Below the pieces are notes generated by a model. It saw only the letters and a list, made by a program, of their open reading frames with translations, was not told the DNA's origin and searched no databases. Below are positions 7,678 through 16,417 of a stretch of 34,374 nt of DNA, one piece after another; position 1 is the stretch's first letter; each line of letters opens with the position of its first letter. The translations under genes were made by a program, and so were the position numbers. This stretch comes from Clostridiales bacterium. GTDB lineage: Bacteria > Bacillota > Clostridia > Oscillospirales > Oscillospiraceae. Where the stretch lies: positions 1 to 34,374 of the forward strand of contig DXYV01000030.1 of the NCBI GenBank assembly GCA_019415645.1, written 5' to 3'.

Positions 7678-10600
7678 TTGTTCGATCCGATAAAAGCCTC
7701 AGAGGAGATTAAAGACAGTTATATCGACTACATCACGACGACATTCAATATGGCGGACCCCGAATATGAACAGGAGTTCCGGAAGGCGCTGCAAAAAGAG
7801 GGCGAAGTGGCCAAGGGACCCTTCCTGGATATCGGCGGTTCTTATGAAACAGGACATACGCTGAGAGAGTTGATAGATTCCGGAAGAGTCAGTCCGTTGT
7901 TTTCCGAGTTGGAGCCGGTGGAGGAATCCGCCCGGGAGCTCAAGCTGGAGCGCCCACTCTATCGCCATCAGGAAACAGCGCTTATGAAAGCATCTTCCGG
8001 TGAAAACCTGGTCGTAACCACCGGCACTGGTTCCGGTAAAACAGAGAGTTTTCTTCTCCCGATTATCAACCATCTTCTTCGGGAGGAGGAAGCGGGTACC
8101 TTGGGTTCGGGTGTCCGCGCCATTATCATCTATCCCATGAACGCCCTGGCGAACGACCAGATGAAGCGGATGCGGGCCCTGTTGAAGGGATACCCAAAGA
8201 TCTGCTATGGCGTCTATAACGGCAATACGGAGCACACCCAGTCTAAGGCACTGGCGGAATATCACCGTACCTATCGCGATGCAAGCGGCAACCCTTTGAA
8301 TCCGGCGCCCAACGAGATCATTTCCCGTGAGGTAATGCAGCGCACTCCGCCCCACATTCTTATCACCAATTATTCCATGCTGGAGTACATGATGCTCCGA
8401 CCGAAGGATGACGCTGTGTTCTCCGGCGCCAAGCTGAAATTCATCGTGCTCGACGAGGCACATATTTACAAGGGCGCCACTGGCATGGAAACATCCCTGC
8501 TGATGCGCCGTCTGCGGGCACGGATCAGTGAGCCGGGCAGCGTCCAGTATATCCTGACCAGCGCCACTTTGGGCGGACCAGACGCGGATGGGGAGATCTT
8601 GAATTTCGCGGAAAAGCTGTGCGGTGTCCCGTTCCAGGCAGGCGGCATCATTCGCTCCAAAGAGAAACAGCCCGCCATGGAGGCAATGCTGGATTTCCCG
8701 CCGGAACTCTTTGTGGAGCTGCAGCAGAGGCCGCAGGCCGTTGCCGAGATCCTGGCGCACTATCAGGCGGACTTTGCGCCCAATGGTGATGACGGGAAAA
8801 AGCTGTACGCTTTGTTCCTTCATGCCCGGCTGTTTTATATTCTGCGGAAAACCGCTGTCGAGCCGGTCACCGTTTCTCAACTGCGCTGTGCGCTCTCATC
8901 GGTTCAGCCCCTGACCAATGAACAGGTCGTCGCCTTCATCGCCGTCTGTGCCCGGGCGGAACGGGACGGGGCCAGCCTGATCAAACCCCGCTACCATTTC
9001 TTCGTGCGGGCCATTGAGGGCGCGTATATTACATTGCAGGCGCCCAAACGGCTTTTCCTGCACCGAAAGTCCGAATATGGGGAGGGTGGAGCAGCTCCCG
9101 CCACCGTTTTTGAAACGGCCGTCTGCACGGACTGCGGCCGTATGGCGATTGTGGGGCAGGAGAATTGCGGTTATCTGCGTCAAACTTCCCGGCGCGGTAC
9201 AGATGACCATGTGGATTATTTTTATCGGAAAGAAGACACAGATGGAGAACTTTTATCGGACCGTGACGGAGATGGCTCCGGAAAGGATGGTTCCGAGGAC
9301 TATGTAGTCTGCTCCATCTGCGGGGCGATTGCGCCCGAAGCTGATGTCAAGCTGGACGCAAAGTCCTCACATAAACATTTTTGTGAACACGATTCCTCCC
9401 ACTGGATCAGGGTGCGCCGTGTTGACAGAAAGGCCGGCAGGCCGGCCACTTGCCCGGCCTGCGGTTTTGGTTCGTTCCGGCGCTTTTATCTTGGGAGTGA
9501 GGCCGCCACAGCTGTGCTAGGCACAGAGCTCTTTGAACAGCTCCCCAGCGAAGAGATCACAGTGACGGAGTCTTCCGCTGCCCAGACGCGGCGCAGCGTC
9601 TTTGCGAAAGCACCCCAACAGCGGCAGGTTCGCAAAAAGCTGGCGAGGCAGTTTCTCTGTTTCTCCGACAGCCGCAGTGAGGCCGCATTCTTTGCATCTT
9701 ATATGGAACGCTCCTATCAGGAGTTCCTGCGCCGCCGGGGGATCTGGCACGTCGCGGAGCAGTACCGAACTTCTGGCCGCGCCGCTGTCAGCGTCACAGA
9801 GTTTGTGGAGGAACTGGCTCGCTACTTTGAGGTCAATCGCTCTTTCGCCAGTTGGGATGCCCCTGCCCATCAGGACCCCGGCCTTTTGGCCGCTGTCAGC
9901 CGGAGCAACGCCTGGGTGGCCATCCTCAACGAGATGTTCAATGCCCGGCGCAGTACCAGTCTGGTATCCATGGGCGTGCTGTCTTTCGAGTTCAGGAAAA
10001 ACCGTGATGCGGTAGTAGGCTTTCAGGAGGCGTTTGGCCTGGAGGCGTCCGATGCGGGCGCACTTCTGGAACTGCTGGCACAGGACGCTGTTTTCAGCGG
10101 TGCCATCAACGCCGGGAAAGCATATAGTCTGACAGCCGCTGAGCGCGAATACATCTTCTTCACACCTGCCGCAAAAAAGCTGACCCTATTACGGACATCG
10201 GAGGATGCCAAGCGCAGCTGGATCTCTGGATGGCGGGGACGCAAACGGGCCAATGGCACCTACTATCCCAACACCCGAATCACCCGCCTTGTGCGGGCCC
10301 TTGGCATCTCGGAGGACGAGGCGGATGAGCTTCTGGCCGACTACTGGGATAGTATATTCGAGGCGGACAGCGATGAGTTTGTACTGGATGCAAACGACTT
10401 CCTAGTGCGAATCGGCGGCACGCCGGAATCGACCTTCTTCCGCTGCAAAAGGTGTGGACGGATTACGCCCTACAATGTGAAAGGGCAGTGTGCGTCAATC
10501 AAATGCGGCGGCCATCTGGAGCCCTTTGATCCGCTGTCTGCAAGCGAAAACAACCACTACGCCAAACTCTACCGGAGTAAACAGTCGGAGCCGCTCTTTA

Positions 10601-12504
10601 TTAAAGAGCATACCGCACAGCTGGCCAAGGATCAGCAGACGCTTTACCAGGAGGCATTTGTCCACAAAAAAATCAATGCACTCAGCTGCTCCACCACCTT
10701 CGAGATGGGTGTGGATGTGGGCAGCCTGGAAACGGTCTATATGCGGGATGTCCCGCCCAGTCCGGCAAACTATGTGCAGCGTGCTGGACGAGCGGGCCGG
10801 GCAAAGCACTCCGCCGCCTTTGTCCTAACCTACGCCAAGCTCTCCTCCCATGACTTTACCTATTATCAGGATCCGTCCGCCATGATCAGCGGCAAGATCA
10901 AGGCGCCTGTTTTTGAGATCGAGAATGAAAAGATCCTCAACCGGCACATTTTCGCGGTGGCGCTCAGTTCCTTTTTCGCGCTCCATGATGAGGTCTACGC
11001 CGGGGATGACCAGACGGTGCTTTTGAACAAGGGCGGCTATGAAGTGCTCAAGGAGTATCTGGCCGGGAAGTCAGAGCCGCTCCGGCAGCTTCTCCTGCGG
11101 TCGATTCCAGCCGGGATGCACCAGCGCATGGGCATCCCCGACTTCAGCTGGGTGGACCGGCTTTGCGGAGAGGACGGTGTGCTGGAAATTGCGGTCCAGG
11201 ACTTTCGCGGGACGGTTGCGGAGATGGAAAAGGCCCTGCGGGATTGCCGGCGGCAGCATGACGACGAGGGCGCAGGCGCATGGAGCCGCAATCTGCGGAA
11301 CTTCCGGTGTGCGAAGGAGGACAAGTGCGGCAAAAAGAGCCTGATCGGATTTCTGGTGCGCAACAATGTCCTGCCCAAATATGGTTTCCCGGTAGACACG
11401 GTGGAACTGATTCCCGATGTCTCCGCTATGGGGAAGGATAAGGCGCTGCAACTGGCCAGAGATCTTCAGATGGCCATTGCGGAGTATGCGCCGGGCTCTC
11501 AGGTGGTCGCGGACGGCAAAATGTATATCAGCCGCTACATCCGGAAAATGCCCGGTAGAAATAGCGGGAACTCCTGGGAGCTCGGTTATTACTGTCCCAA
11601 ATGTCCTACCTGCGGCCAGCCCAATTTCACCCGGGAGCCTGTAACAGGTGGCGGTCGGGAATGTGTGTCCTGCCACAAGGTCATCCCCCGCCCTCGGTGG
11701 CTGAAAACACTGGAGCCACGGATGGGATTCTGTGCCGAAAACGAGGCCCGGGATGTGCCGATGCACCGGCCGGAGCATGACTATAAAACGGATGACTATT
11801 ACATCGGCGACCCTCATCGCAATCTCATCCGGAAACTGCGCTTTGAAGTGAATGGTCAAACCCTTCAAATGGAGTCCACCTCCAACGATTCCCTGGTCGT
11901 GGTGGGGCGGACCGGGTATATGGTCTGTCCGGTGTGCGGCTACGCTATAGAAGGGGAGTTACCCAAGCCCCACAAGAACAGCCGGGGCTATACCTGCATC
12001 AACAAGGAGGGGACCGGGAAGGAATACTTGCTCTCCCACGACTTCAAAACAGATGTTGTAAAGGTCACCTTTGAGACTCAGGAGGCCGCAGACCTGGATA
12101 CGATGCTGTCCGTCCTCTACGCCCTGCTGGAAGGCCTGTCCCGAGAGATGGGCATTGAGCGCACGGACATCAAGGGTTGTCTCTTCCGCACGGAAGTGGG
12201 CGGTCTGATGGTCTATACGGTGATCCTCTACGACGCGGTGGCCGGCGGTGCAGGCCATGTACGGCGCATGGCGACGGAGGACGGGCAGGCGTTTCAGCAG
12301 GTGATGCGCCGGGCGCTTTCCGTGGTGGACAGCTGCAGCTGCGATACCTCCTGCTATCAGTGCCTGCGCAATTACTACAATCAGAAGATCCACGATCAGC
12401 TGAGCCGCCGCGCTGCCTCGTCTTTCCTACACCCCTGGCTCGGTGAGATGAAACCTTTGGAAGAAGATGATGATCAACCTACGGTCATGCCGAACAAGTA
12501 TTAG
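7678..12504 (+). CDS. DEAH-box SF2 helicase with DUF1998/MZB zinc cluster (MrfA/DruE-type)
   Basis: The protein has 1608 residues from TTG 7678, with AGAGGT 7 bases upstream. The core is a superfamily 2 helicase: Walker A TGTGSGKTES at about 114-123, DEAH at 259-262 (IVLDEAH), motif III SATLGG, and a late motif V/VI block GVDVGSLETVYMRDVPPSP then QRAGRAGR. The C-terminus carries CSCDTSCYQCLRNYYNQ (about 1551-1567), the four-cysteine MZB signature found in MrfA/YprA and DUF1998 helicases. At least four more CxxC-type zinc pairs occur in the middle (CTDCGR, CSICGA, CPACGFG, CKRCGR, CPTCGQ, CVSCHK, CPVCGY). MrfA itself is about 750 residues, so this version is more than twice as long, in the range of Druantia DruE. 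It probably translocates on DNA and remodels or unwinds it. It is the second gene of the operon, 3 bases after the first and 10 bases before the next gene. Confidence 0.93.
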   Translation: MFDPIKASEEIKDSYIDYITTTFNMADPEYEQEFRKALQKEGEVAKGPFLDIGGSYETGHTLRELIDSGRVSPLFSELEPVEESARELKLERPLYRHQETALMKASSGENLVVTTGTGSGKTESFLLPIINHLLREEEAGTLGSGVRAIIIYPMNALANDQMKRMRALLKGYPKICYGVYNGNTEHTQSKALAEYHRTYRDASGNPLNPAPNEIISREVMQRTPPHILITNYSMLEYMMLRPKDDAVFSGAKLKFIVLDEAHIYKGATGMETSLLMRRLRARISEPGSVQYILTSATLGGPDADGEILNFAEKLCGVPFQAGGIIRSKEKQPAMEAMLDFPPELFVELQQRPQAVAEILAHYQADFAPNGDDGKKLYALFLHARLFYILRKTAVEPVTVSQLRCALSSVQPLTNEQVVAFIAVCARAERDGASLIKPRYHFFVRAIEGAYITLQAPKRLFLHRKSEYGEGGAAPATVFETAVCTDCGRMAIVGQENCGYLRQTSRRGTDDHVDYFYRKEDTDGELLSDRDGDGSGKDGSEDYVVCSICGAIAPEADVKLDAKSSHKHFCEHDSSHWIRVRRVDRKAGRPATCPACGFGSFRRFYLGSEAATAVLGTELFEQLPSEEITVTESSAAQTRRSVFAKAPQQRQVRKKLARQFLCFSDSRSEAAFFASYMERSYQEFLRRRGIWHVAEQYRTSGRAAVSVTEFVEELARYFEVNRSFASWDAPAHQDPGLLAAVSRSNAWVAILNEMFNARRSTSLVSMGVLSFEFRKNRDAVVGFQEAFGLEASDAGALLELLAQDAVFSGAINAGKAYSLTAAEREYIFFTPAAKKLTLLRTSEDAKRSWISGWRGRKRANGTYYPNTRITRLVRALGISEDEADELLADYWDSIFEADSDEFVLDANDFLVRIGGTPESTFFRCKRCGRITPYNVKGQCASIKCGGHLEPFDPLSASENNHYAKLYRSKQSEPLFIKEHTAQLAKDQQTLYQEAFVHKKINALSCSTTFEMGVDVGSLETVYMRDVPPSPANYVQRAGRAGRAKHSAAFVLTYAKLSSHDFTYYQDPSAMISGKIKAPVFEIENEKILNRHIFAVALSSFFALHDEVYAGDDQTVLLNKGGYEVLKEYLAGKSEPLRQLLLRSIPAGMHQRMGIPDFSWVDRLCGEDGVLEIAVQDFRGTVAEMEKALRDCRRQHDDEGAGAWSRNLRNFRCAKEDKCGKKSLIGFLVRNNVLPKYGFPVDTVELIPDVSAMGKDKALQLARDLQMAIAEYAPGSQVVADGKMYISRYIRKMPGRNSGNSWELGYYCPKCPTCGQPNFTREPVTGGGRECVSCHKVIPRPRWLKTLEPRMGFCAENEARDVPMHRPEHDYKTDDYYIGDPHRNLIRKLRFEVNGQTLQMESTSNDSLVVVGRTGYMVCPVCGYAIEGELPKPHKNSRGYTCINKEGTGKEYLLSHDFKTDVVKVTFETQEAADLDTMLSVLYALLEGLSREMGIERTDIKGCLFRTEVGGLMVYTVILYDAVAGGAGHVRRMATEDGQAFQQVMRRALSVVDSCSCDTSCYQCLRNYYNQKIHDQLSRRAASSFLHPWLGEMKPLEEDDDQPTVMPNKY

Positions 12505-12514
12505 GAGGGATTTC

Positions 12515-13912
12515 ATGAGTGAACAAACACAGGCTTTGTATGCCCCAGGTCAGGAGCCAGAGGAACTCCGGCATCGGATCAATCAGCTCCTGGCCAATCT
12601 GGATTCAGTGTACCCGGACAAGATAGTTAAGTACCTGAACCGGGATCACAAAAAATGGGGAGAGACGGTCACCGAACTGTATCGCCTGCTGGGTTATCCG
12701 GACGGGCGAGCCTTCCTATCCGCATACGGATACACAGTGGAGGGAGACGCCAAGGGCGGTCGCCCGGCAGAGGACCCTATGCTCGTCATCGATGAGCTGA
12801 AACGCCGGTATGCCAACGGCCCGACCTGTAAGAAGATGGACGAACTGAAGGCCGAAAATCCTGATTTGGCTCCTAAGTTTAAGAATCTTACCAACAATGC
12901 AAACAAGTTCTTTGGTATGACGCTGGCCAGGTATTTCGTCCAGGAGGGCATTTTGCTTGCCACTGGACGAAACAGCAAAACTAGAACCAGCTCAGCAGAG
13001 GCCGGACAAGATGAGTATGAAAAACTTCGCCTGCGGTATGCGGAAAAACCCTTCTGCGGGACGGTGTCGGAAATCTGGGACGCCAATAGTGATCTGGACT
13101 GGACAGCCATTCGAAAATATACCCAGTCACAGGGCGTTCATCTGAAGGAATTGCTGCCCCGGGATGGAATTCTGATCAGTCCCAAAGATCAAATCATTGC
13201 CATCGTTCGGGAGCTGGCAGGGCGCTACCCAGATCCGGCTAAGCGGCCGCTGTCCCTGGAGGAACTCCAGCAGGACAATCCGGAGCTGGACCTGCAGCAG
13301 CTGGGCGCAGATATCCGGAGGGAGTTCCGCCAGGAACCGGAAAAGTTCCTGATTGTCCGAGGCGTGTTGTTCAACATCGATGCCTTGTCTCCGGCAGAGC
13401 GCCTAGACGCTCTGGCTGCTGGCCTGCGCCGACGGTACGCGGGAAAACCGCTATCCACCAGCGTTGCCGTTCTGCAACGGGAAAATCCGGACTTTTCCGT
13501 TGCGGCGCTGGATCGTCTGTCAAAAAATACATTGGGTAAATCCTCCATCGAATTCCTTCTGGAACAGGGCCTGCTGGATCTGACGCCCCACTGGCTGTAT
13601 GAATACGAGAACTTTCGGTACTGGACTCAGGTCGCAAGCGACGCCTTTGACACTCTGCAGGAATTTCCGCTGGAAGGGAAACATTTCTTTGTCACCGGAC
13701 AGTATGCCGCTCCGGCGGAGCTGGAGCAGACTGCCGTACGGCTACGGGCGCTGGGGGGAACAGTGGTTAACGGGCCTCTGCAGGAGCTGGACTATATTGT
13801 GGGCGTCCATCCAAACCCCTGCGCCTGGGCGCGGCGGCTGAACCTGAACGGCCATCCCCTTTGGGTGGTAAGCTCCGGCATGGTGGACCGTCTGCTGCCG
13901 GCAGGCCGATGA
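12515..13912 (+). CDS. Four-repeat protein with C-terminal BRCT domain
   Basis: The protein has 465 residues from ATG 12515, with AGGAGG 6 bases before it and only 10 bases after the helicase stop. Four copies of a 50-60 residue unit are visible at about 89-148, 166-221, 227-286 and 296-353. Shared features are a basic L-x-x-RY at the start, a Leu-rich helix, an N-P/S-D/E-L/F turn (NPDL, NSDL, NPEL, NPDF) and a closing G-I/V/L-L (EGIL, DGIL, RGVL, QGLL). I do not recognise the unit; it looks helical and could be a small DNA-binding fold. A diverged N-terminal segment (1-80) precedes them. Residues about 387-465 are a BRCT domain (GKHFFVTGQY, ALGGTVVNG, LDYIVG, PLWVVSSGMVDRLL). BRCT domains bind DNA ends or protein partners. 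Together with the next protein it gives this operon three BRCT modules. Confidence 0.88.
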   Translation: MSEQTQALYAPGQEPEELRHRINQLLANLDSVYPDKIVKYLNRDHKKWGETVTELYRLLGYPDGRAFLSAYGYTVEGDAKGGRPAEDPMLVIDELKRRYANGPTCKKMDELKAENPDLAPKFKNLTNNANKFFGMTLARYFVQEGILLATGRNSKTRTSSAEAGQDEYEKLRLRYAEKPFCGTVSEIWDANSDLDWTAIRKYTQSQGVHLKELLPRDGILISPKDQIIAIVRELAGRYPDPAKRPLSLEELQQDNPELDLQQLGADIRREFRQEPEKFLIVRGVLFNIDALSPAERLDALAAGLRRRYAGKPLSTSVAVLQRENPDFSVAALDRLSKNTLGKSSIEFLLEQGLLDLTPHWLYEYENFRYWTQVASDAFDTLQEFPLEGKHFFVTGQYAAPAELEQTAVRLRALGGTVVNGPLQELDYIVGVHPNPCAWARRLNLNGHPLWVVSSGMVDRLLPAGR

Positions 13913-13930
13913 TGGAAGGAGGAAGAAAGC

Positions 13931-16336
13931 ATGGCTAACATTTCCAGCGCGCATGGCACGCTTACCCTGCAGGGTCCGTGGAGCGGAGAAGATATCGCCC
14001 TGTTCGTCCCGGTGCTGGACACCTGGCAGTTCTACGGGGAGTACGGCATCCAGTCCTATGACACCAAGCTGTCCGTCCGTCATATGAGCACGGGCTTCTA
14101 CGGTTGCGGCCGGTGGAGCTTCTCCGGGACGGTGGCGAGTTTCGACGAGTGGACCCGGGACTGGATCAAGAATCGCGGCCCCCTCACCCAGGAGCAGTAT
14201 AATGCCCTTCTCCAGGTCATGCAGGAAAAAGAACTATCCATCCTCATAGAGTTCGATGACAACGAGGAGGGGTTTGGTTTCGCCATCCATGAGACCGGTG
14301 TTATGACCAGCGATGGCGAGAGTCTGAACTATGAGATGCTTTCCCATGGCGGCCAGCAATACACTTGGCAGGAGCTTGGGTGGCGAGCCTTCCGTAGGGC
14401 CGTCCTGTTCTTCTCCGGCTTTGTTTCCGAGCCAGATGAATTCAAGATCCGCAAATGGGTAAAAGCGTACGTACCGCCCATGCGGGGGGTCCAATGGGGA
14501 TACGATGCGATCAATCTGCTCATGCTGGAAGAGGAGGGCGTTTTGGACAACGAGATGCTGTCCGACTTCGCCCGCCGGTTCCGCCCGGATACCGAGGCGT
14601 GGAAAGCTGCATCGGCGGAACTGCCGGATGACATTTACCAAAGCAAACTGGACTCTCTCCGAAAAATGCTGGCAGAGCAAAACGACATCCGGCAGGTAGT
14701 GGTCAGTCCGACCGATCAGATTTACTTTCTCCACCGGGATGGGACCGTGAGCGATTCCGGGGGGAACCGGTACCCTTGGACGGATGTATGCGAGATTGCC
14801 GCCGCCCAGACCGGCCTGATCGTCCGAAAAAGTGATGGAACAGTGGACGGTATCCTCTTTGTACCTGGAGTACCTGGAGAACAGCCCGGTGATGAAAACA
14901 TGGTGCGCGATGACAGTTTCGAGGCGTGGTCGGACATCGTTTCCATCACCGCCGGCGCACTGCATGTGGCTGGGCTGAAGAGGGACGGCACTGTGGTGGC
15001 GGCCGGCGCCCGTCTTCCCGGCGTAGACGCCTGTGATGTCGGGGACTGGAGGGACATCACCGCCATCTCAGCTGGAGGGCTCCTGACAGCAGGACTTTGT
15101 AAGGATGGGTCCGTACGATGCACGCCAATTGAACATGAGGAGTTCAAACGGCAGTATGCGTATGATTTTTCCGCGTGGAAGGATATCCGGCTCCTGTCCG
15201 TGGGTGGCCGCTTGGCGGTAGGCCTCCGTGCGGACGGCCACCTGCTGTCCACCGGCCTGGTTCAGGAGGAGTTTACGGTGAAGGAGTGGGAGGGTGGCCA
15301 GCCCTTTACTGCGCTGGCCGCCGGCGGGACTCACTTTCTGGGTCTGCGGCCGGACGGCACAGTATTCGCCGCAGGATTGCGGGATGCCGGCCAGTGCGAC
15401 GTAGAGGACTGGACGGACATCGTCTCCATTGCCGCCGGCGGCTGTCTCAGCTTCGGCGTAAAGGCGGACGGAACCGTGGTGGTGGCCGGCGATTTCCAGG
15501 AGGATGTGGACGACGACTACCTGAACAGTCCCGACGAAGAATTTGAGTTTCCCAAAGGCGAGGTTTCTTTGGACGACTATGAGGACGAGGAGGACCTATG
15601 GGAACCGGAGGAGCCGTCCGAATTCTCGATCCGGGCCAATGTTCCCCCGGACAGCGGGGAACCGGTCATCCTGGCGGAATCGTTCTTTGTGCTGACTGGC
15701 AGTTTCGCCCACTGCGGCGGTGACGAGCGGCAGATCCAGGCATTGATTGAAGCGAAAGGCGGACATTGCCGGCCAAGCGTCAGCGGCAAGACCAACTACC
15801 TGGTGCTTGGCAGTAAAGGCGACTGGGGAGATAACAAGCGAATCGATACCCGGCGGCAGATGGAGCTTGGCTCCGACATCCGCATCATTTGGGAGGACGC
15901 CCTGTTCAATGCCTTGGGGGACTGGGAGAGTGATTCCGCTGCCCTGACTCGGAAACGGACCCAGGAACGGGCTGAGCGGTATGAGCGTTTTCTGTCCTCC
16001 ATGCCCAGCGAACCGTTTCGTAACGAGGAAGGGAGTCCCAGCTCACTCGCCTACCCCTATGATACCCCGTCCGAGATCCACTTTGCGGGCAAGACGTTCT
16101 GCACCGGCCTGGTGTATTTCACGGAGCAGTACCGCGATCTCACGCAGCAGATCGAGGACCGGGGTGGCCGTTGTACCTTTCAGGTCAGCGGCCGGACTGA
16201 CTATCTTATCCTATCCGAAACCATCTCGGGCGATTGGGAAGAGGTGCTCCACGAGGCGCTGGAGCGCCGGGAGAAAACCGGGAAACCCCTGTTCCTCCGG
16301 GAAAAGGACTTAGTGGAATTTTTAAAGCGCTGCTGA
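13931..16336 (+). CDS. RCC1-like propeller protein with two C-terminal BRCT domains
   Basis: The protein has 801 residues from ATG 13931, behind GGAAGGAGGAAGAAAGC, and lacks any signal peptide or membrane segment. An unrecognised beta-rich domain covers about 1-165, and a helical stretch about 195-250. Seven units with a D-G-x-V/L core follow, the Asp falling at about 270, 302, 352, 392, 435, 475 and 513. The better ones read ITAGALHVAGLKRDGTVVAAG and IAAGGCLSFGVKADGTVVVAG. Seven units are what a closed RCC1-type beta-propeller needs. A strongly acidic linker (about 518-570) leads to BRCT 1 (about 577-663, FFVLTGSF, IEAKGGHC, TNYLVLG) and BRCT 2 (about 716-801, IEDRGGRC, TDYLIL). Bacterial RCC1 repeats are commoner in exported proteins; a cytosolic RCC1-BRCT fusion suggests a nucleic-acid-associated scaffold. 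It is the last gene of the operon, followed by a terminator. Confidence 0.9.
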   Translation: MANISSAHGTLTLQGPWSGEDIALFVPVLDTWQFYGEYGIQSYDTKLSVRHMSTGFYGCGRWSFSGTVASFDEWTRDWIKNRGPLTQEQYNALLQVMQEKELSILIEFDDNEEGFGFAIHETGVMTSDGESLNYEMLSHGGQQYTWQELGWRAFRRAVLFFSGFVSEPDEFKIRKWVKAYVPPMRGVQWGYDAINLLMLEEEGVLDNEMLSDFARRFRPDTEAWKAASAELPDDIYQSKLDSLRKMLAEQNDIRQVVVSPTDQIYFLHRDGTVSDSGGNRYPWTDVCEIAAAQTGLIVRKSDGTVDGILFVPGVPGEQPGDENMVRDDSFEAWSDIVSITAGALHVAGLKRDGTVVAAGARLPGVDACDVGDWRDITAISAGGLLTAGLCKDGSVRCTPIEHEEFKRQYAYDFSAWKDIRLLSVGGRLAVGLRADGHLLSTGLVQEEFTVKEWEGGQPFTALAAGGTHFLGLRPDGTVFAAGLRDAGQCDVEDWTDIVSIAAGGCLSFGVKADGTVVVAGDFQEDVDDDYLNSPDEEFEFPKGEVSLDDYEDEEDLWEPEEPSEFSIRANVPPDSGEPVILAESFFVLTGSFAHCGGDERQIQALIEAKGGHCRPSVSGKTNYLVLGSKGDWGDNKRIDTRRQMELGSDIRIIWEDALFNALGDWESDSAALTRKRTQERAERYERFLSSMPSEPFRNEEGSPSSLAYPYDTPSEIHFAGKTFCTGLVYFTEQYRDLTQQIEDRGGRCTFQVSGRTDYLILSETISGDWEEVLHEALERREKTGKPLFLREKDLVEFLKRC

Positions 16337-16364
16337 CATCCGTCAGCAATTTCACTCATTATAA

Positions 16365-16409
16365 AGCGCACCGCAGGAATGCCCTAAAGGGCAGACCTAC
16401 GGTGCGCTC
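16365..16409. terminator. Bidirectional terminator between helicase operon and exonuclease gene
   Basis: Arms AGCGCACCG (16365-16373) and CGGTGCGCT (16401-16409) pair perfectly. An inner AGG/CCT and a GCCC-TAAA-GGGC tip (16381-16392) extend the stem. CTTT follows on the plus strand and TTTATAAT on the minus strand. A smaller 7-bp stem (16331-16337 with 16342-16348) overlaps the last stop codon. It serves both convergent genes. Confidence 0.85.
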
Positions 16410-16417
16410 TTTGTCGA

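Noticed and set aside
12515..13912. Reading the four repeats as a CRISPR or DNA-level tandem array
   Set aside because: The repetition is visible only in protein sequence; the DNA copies are not near-identical and have no regular spacers. No CRISPR array was seen anywhere in the window.
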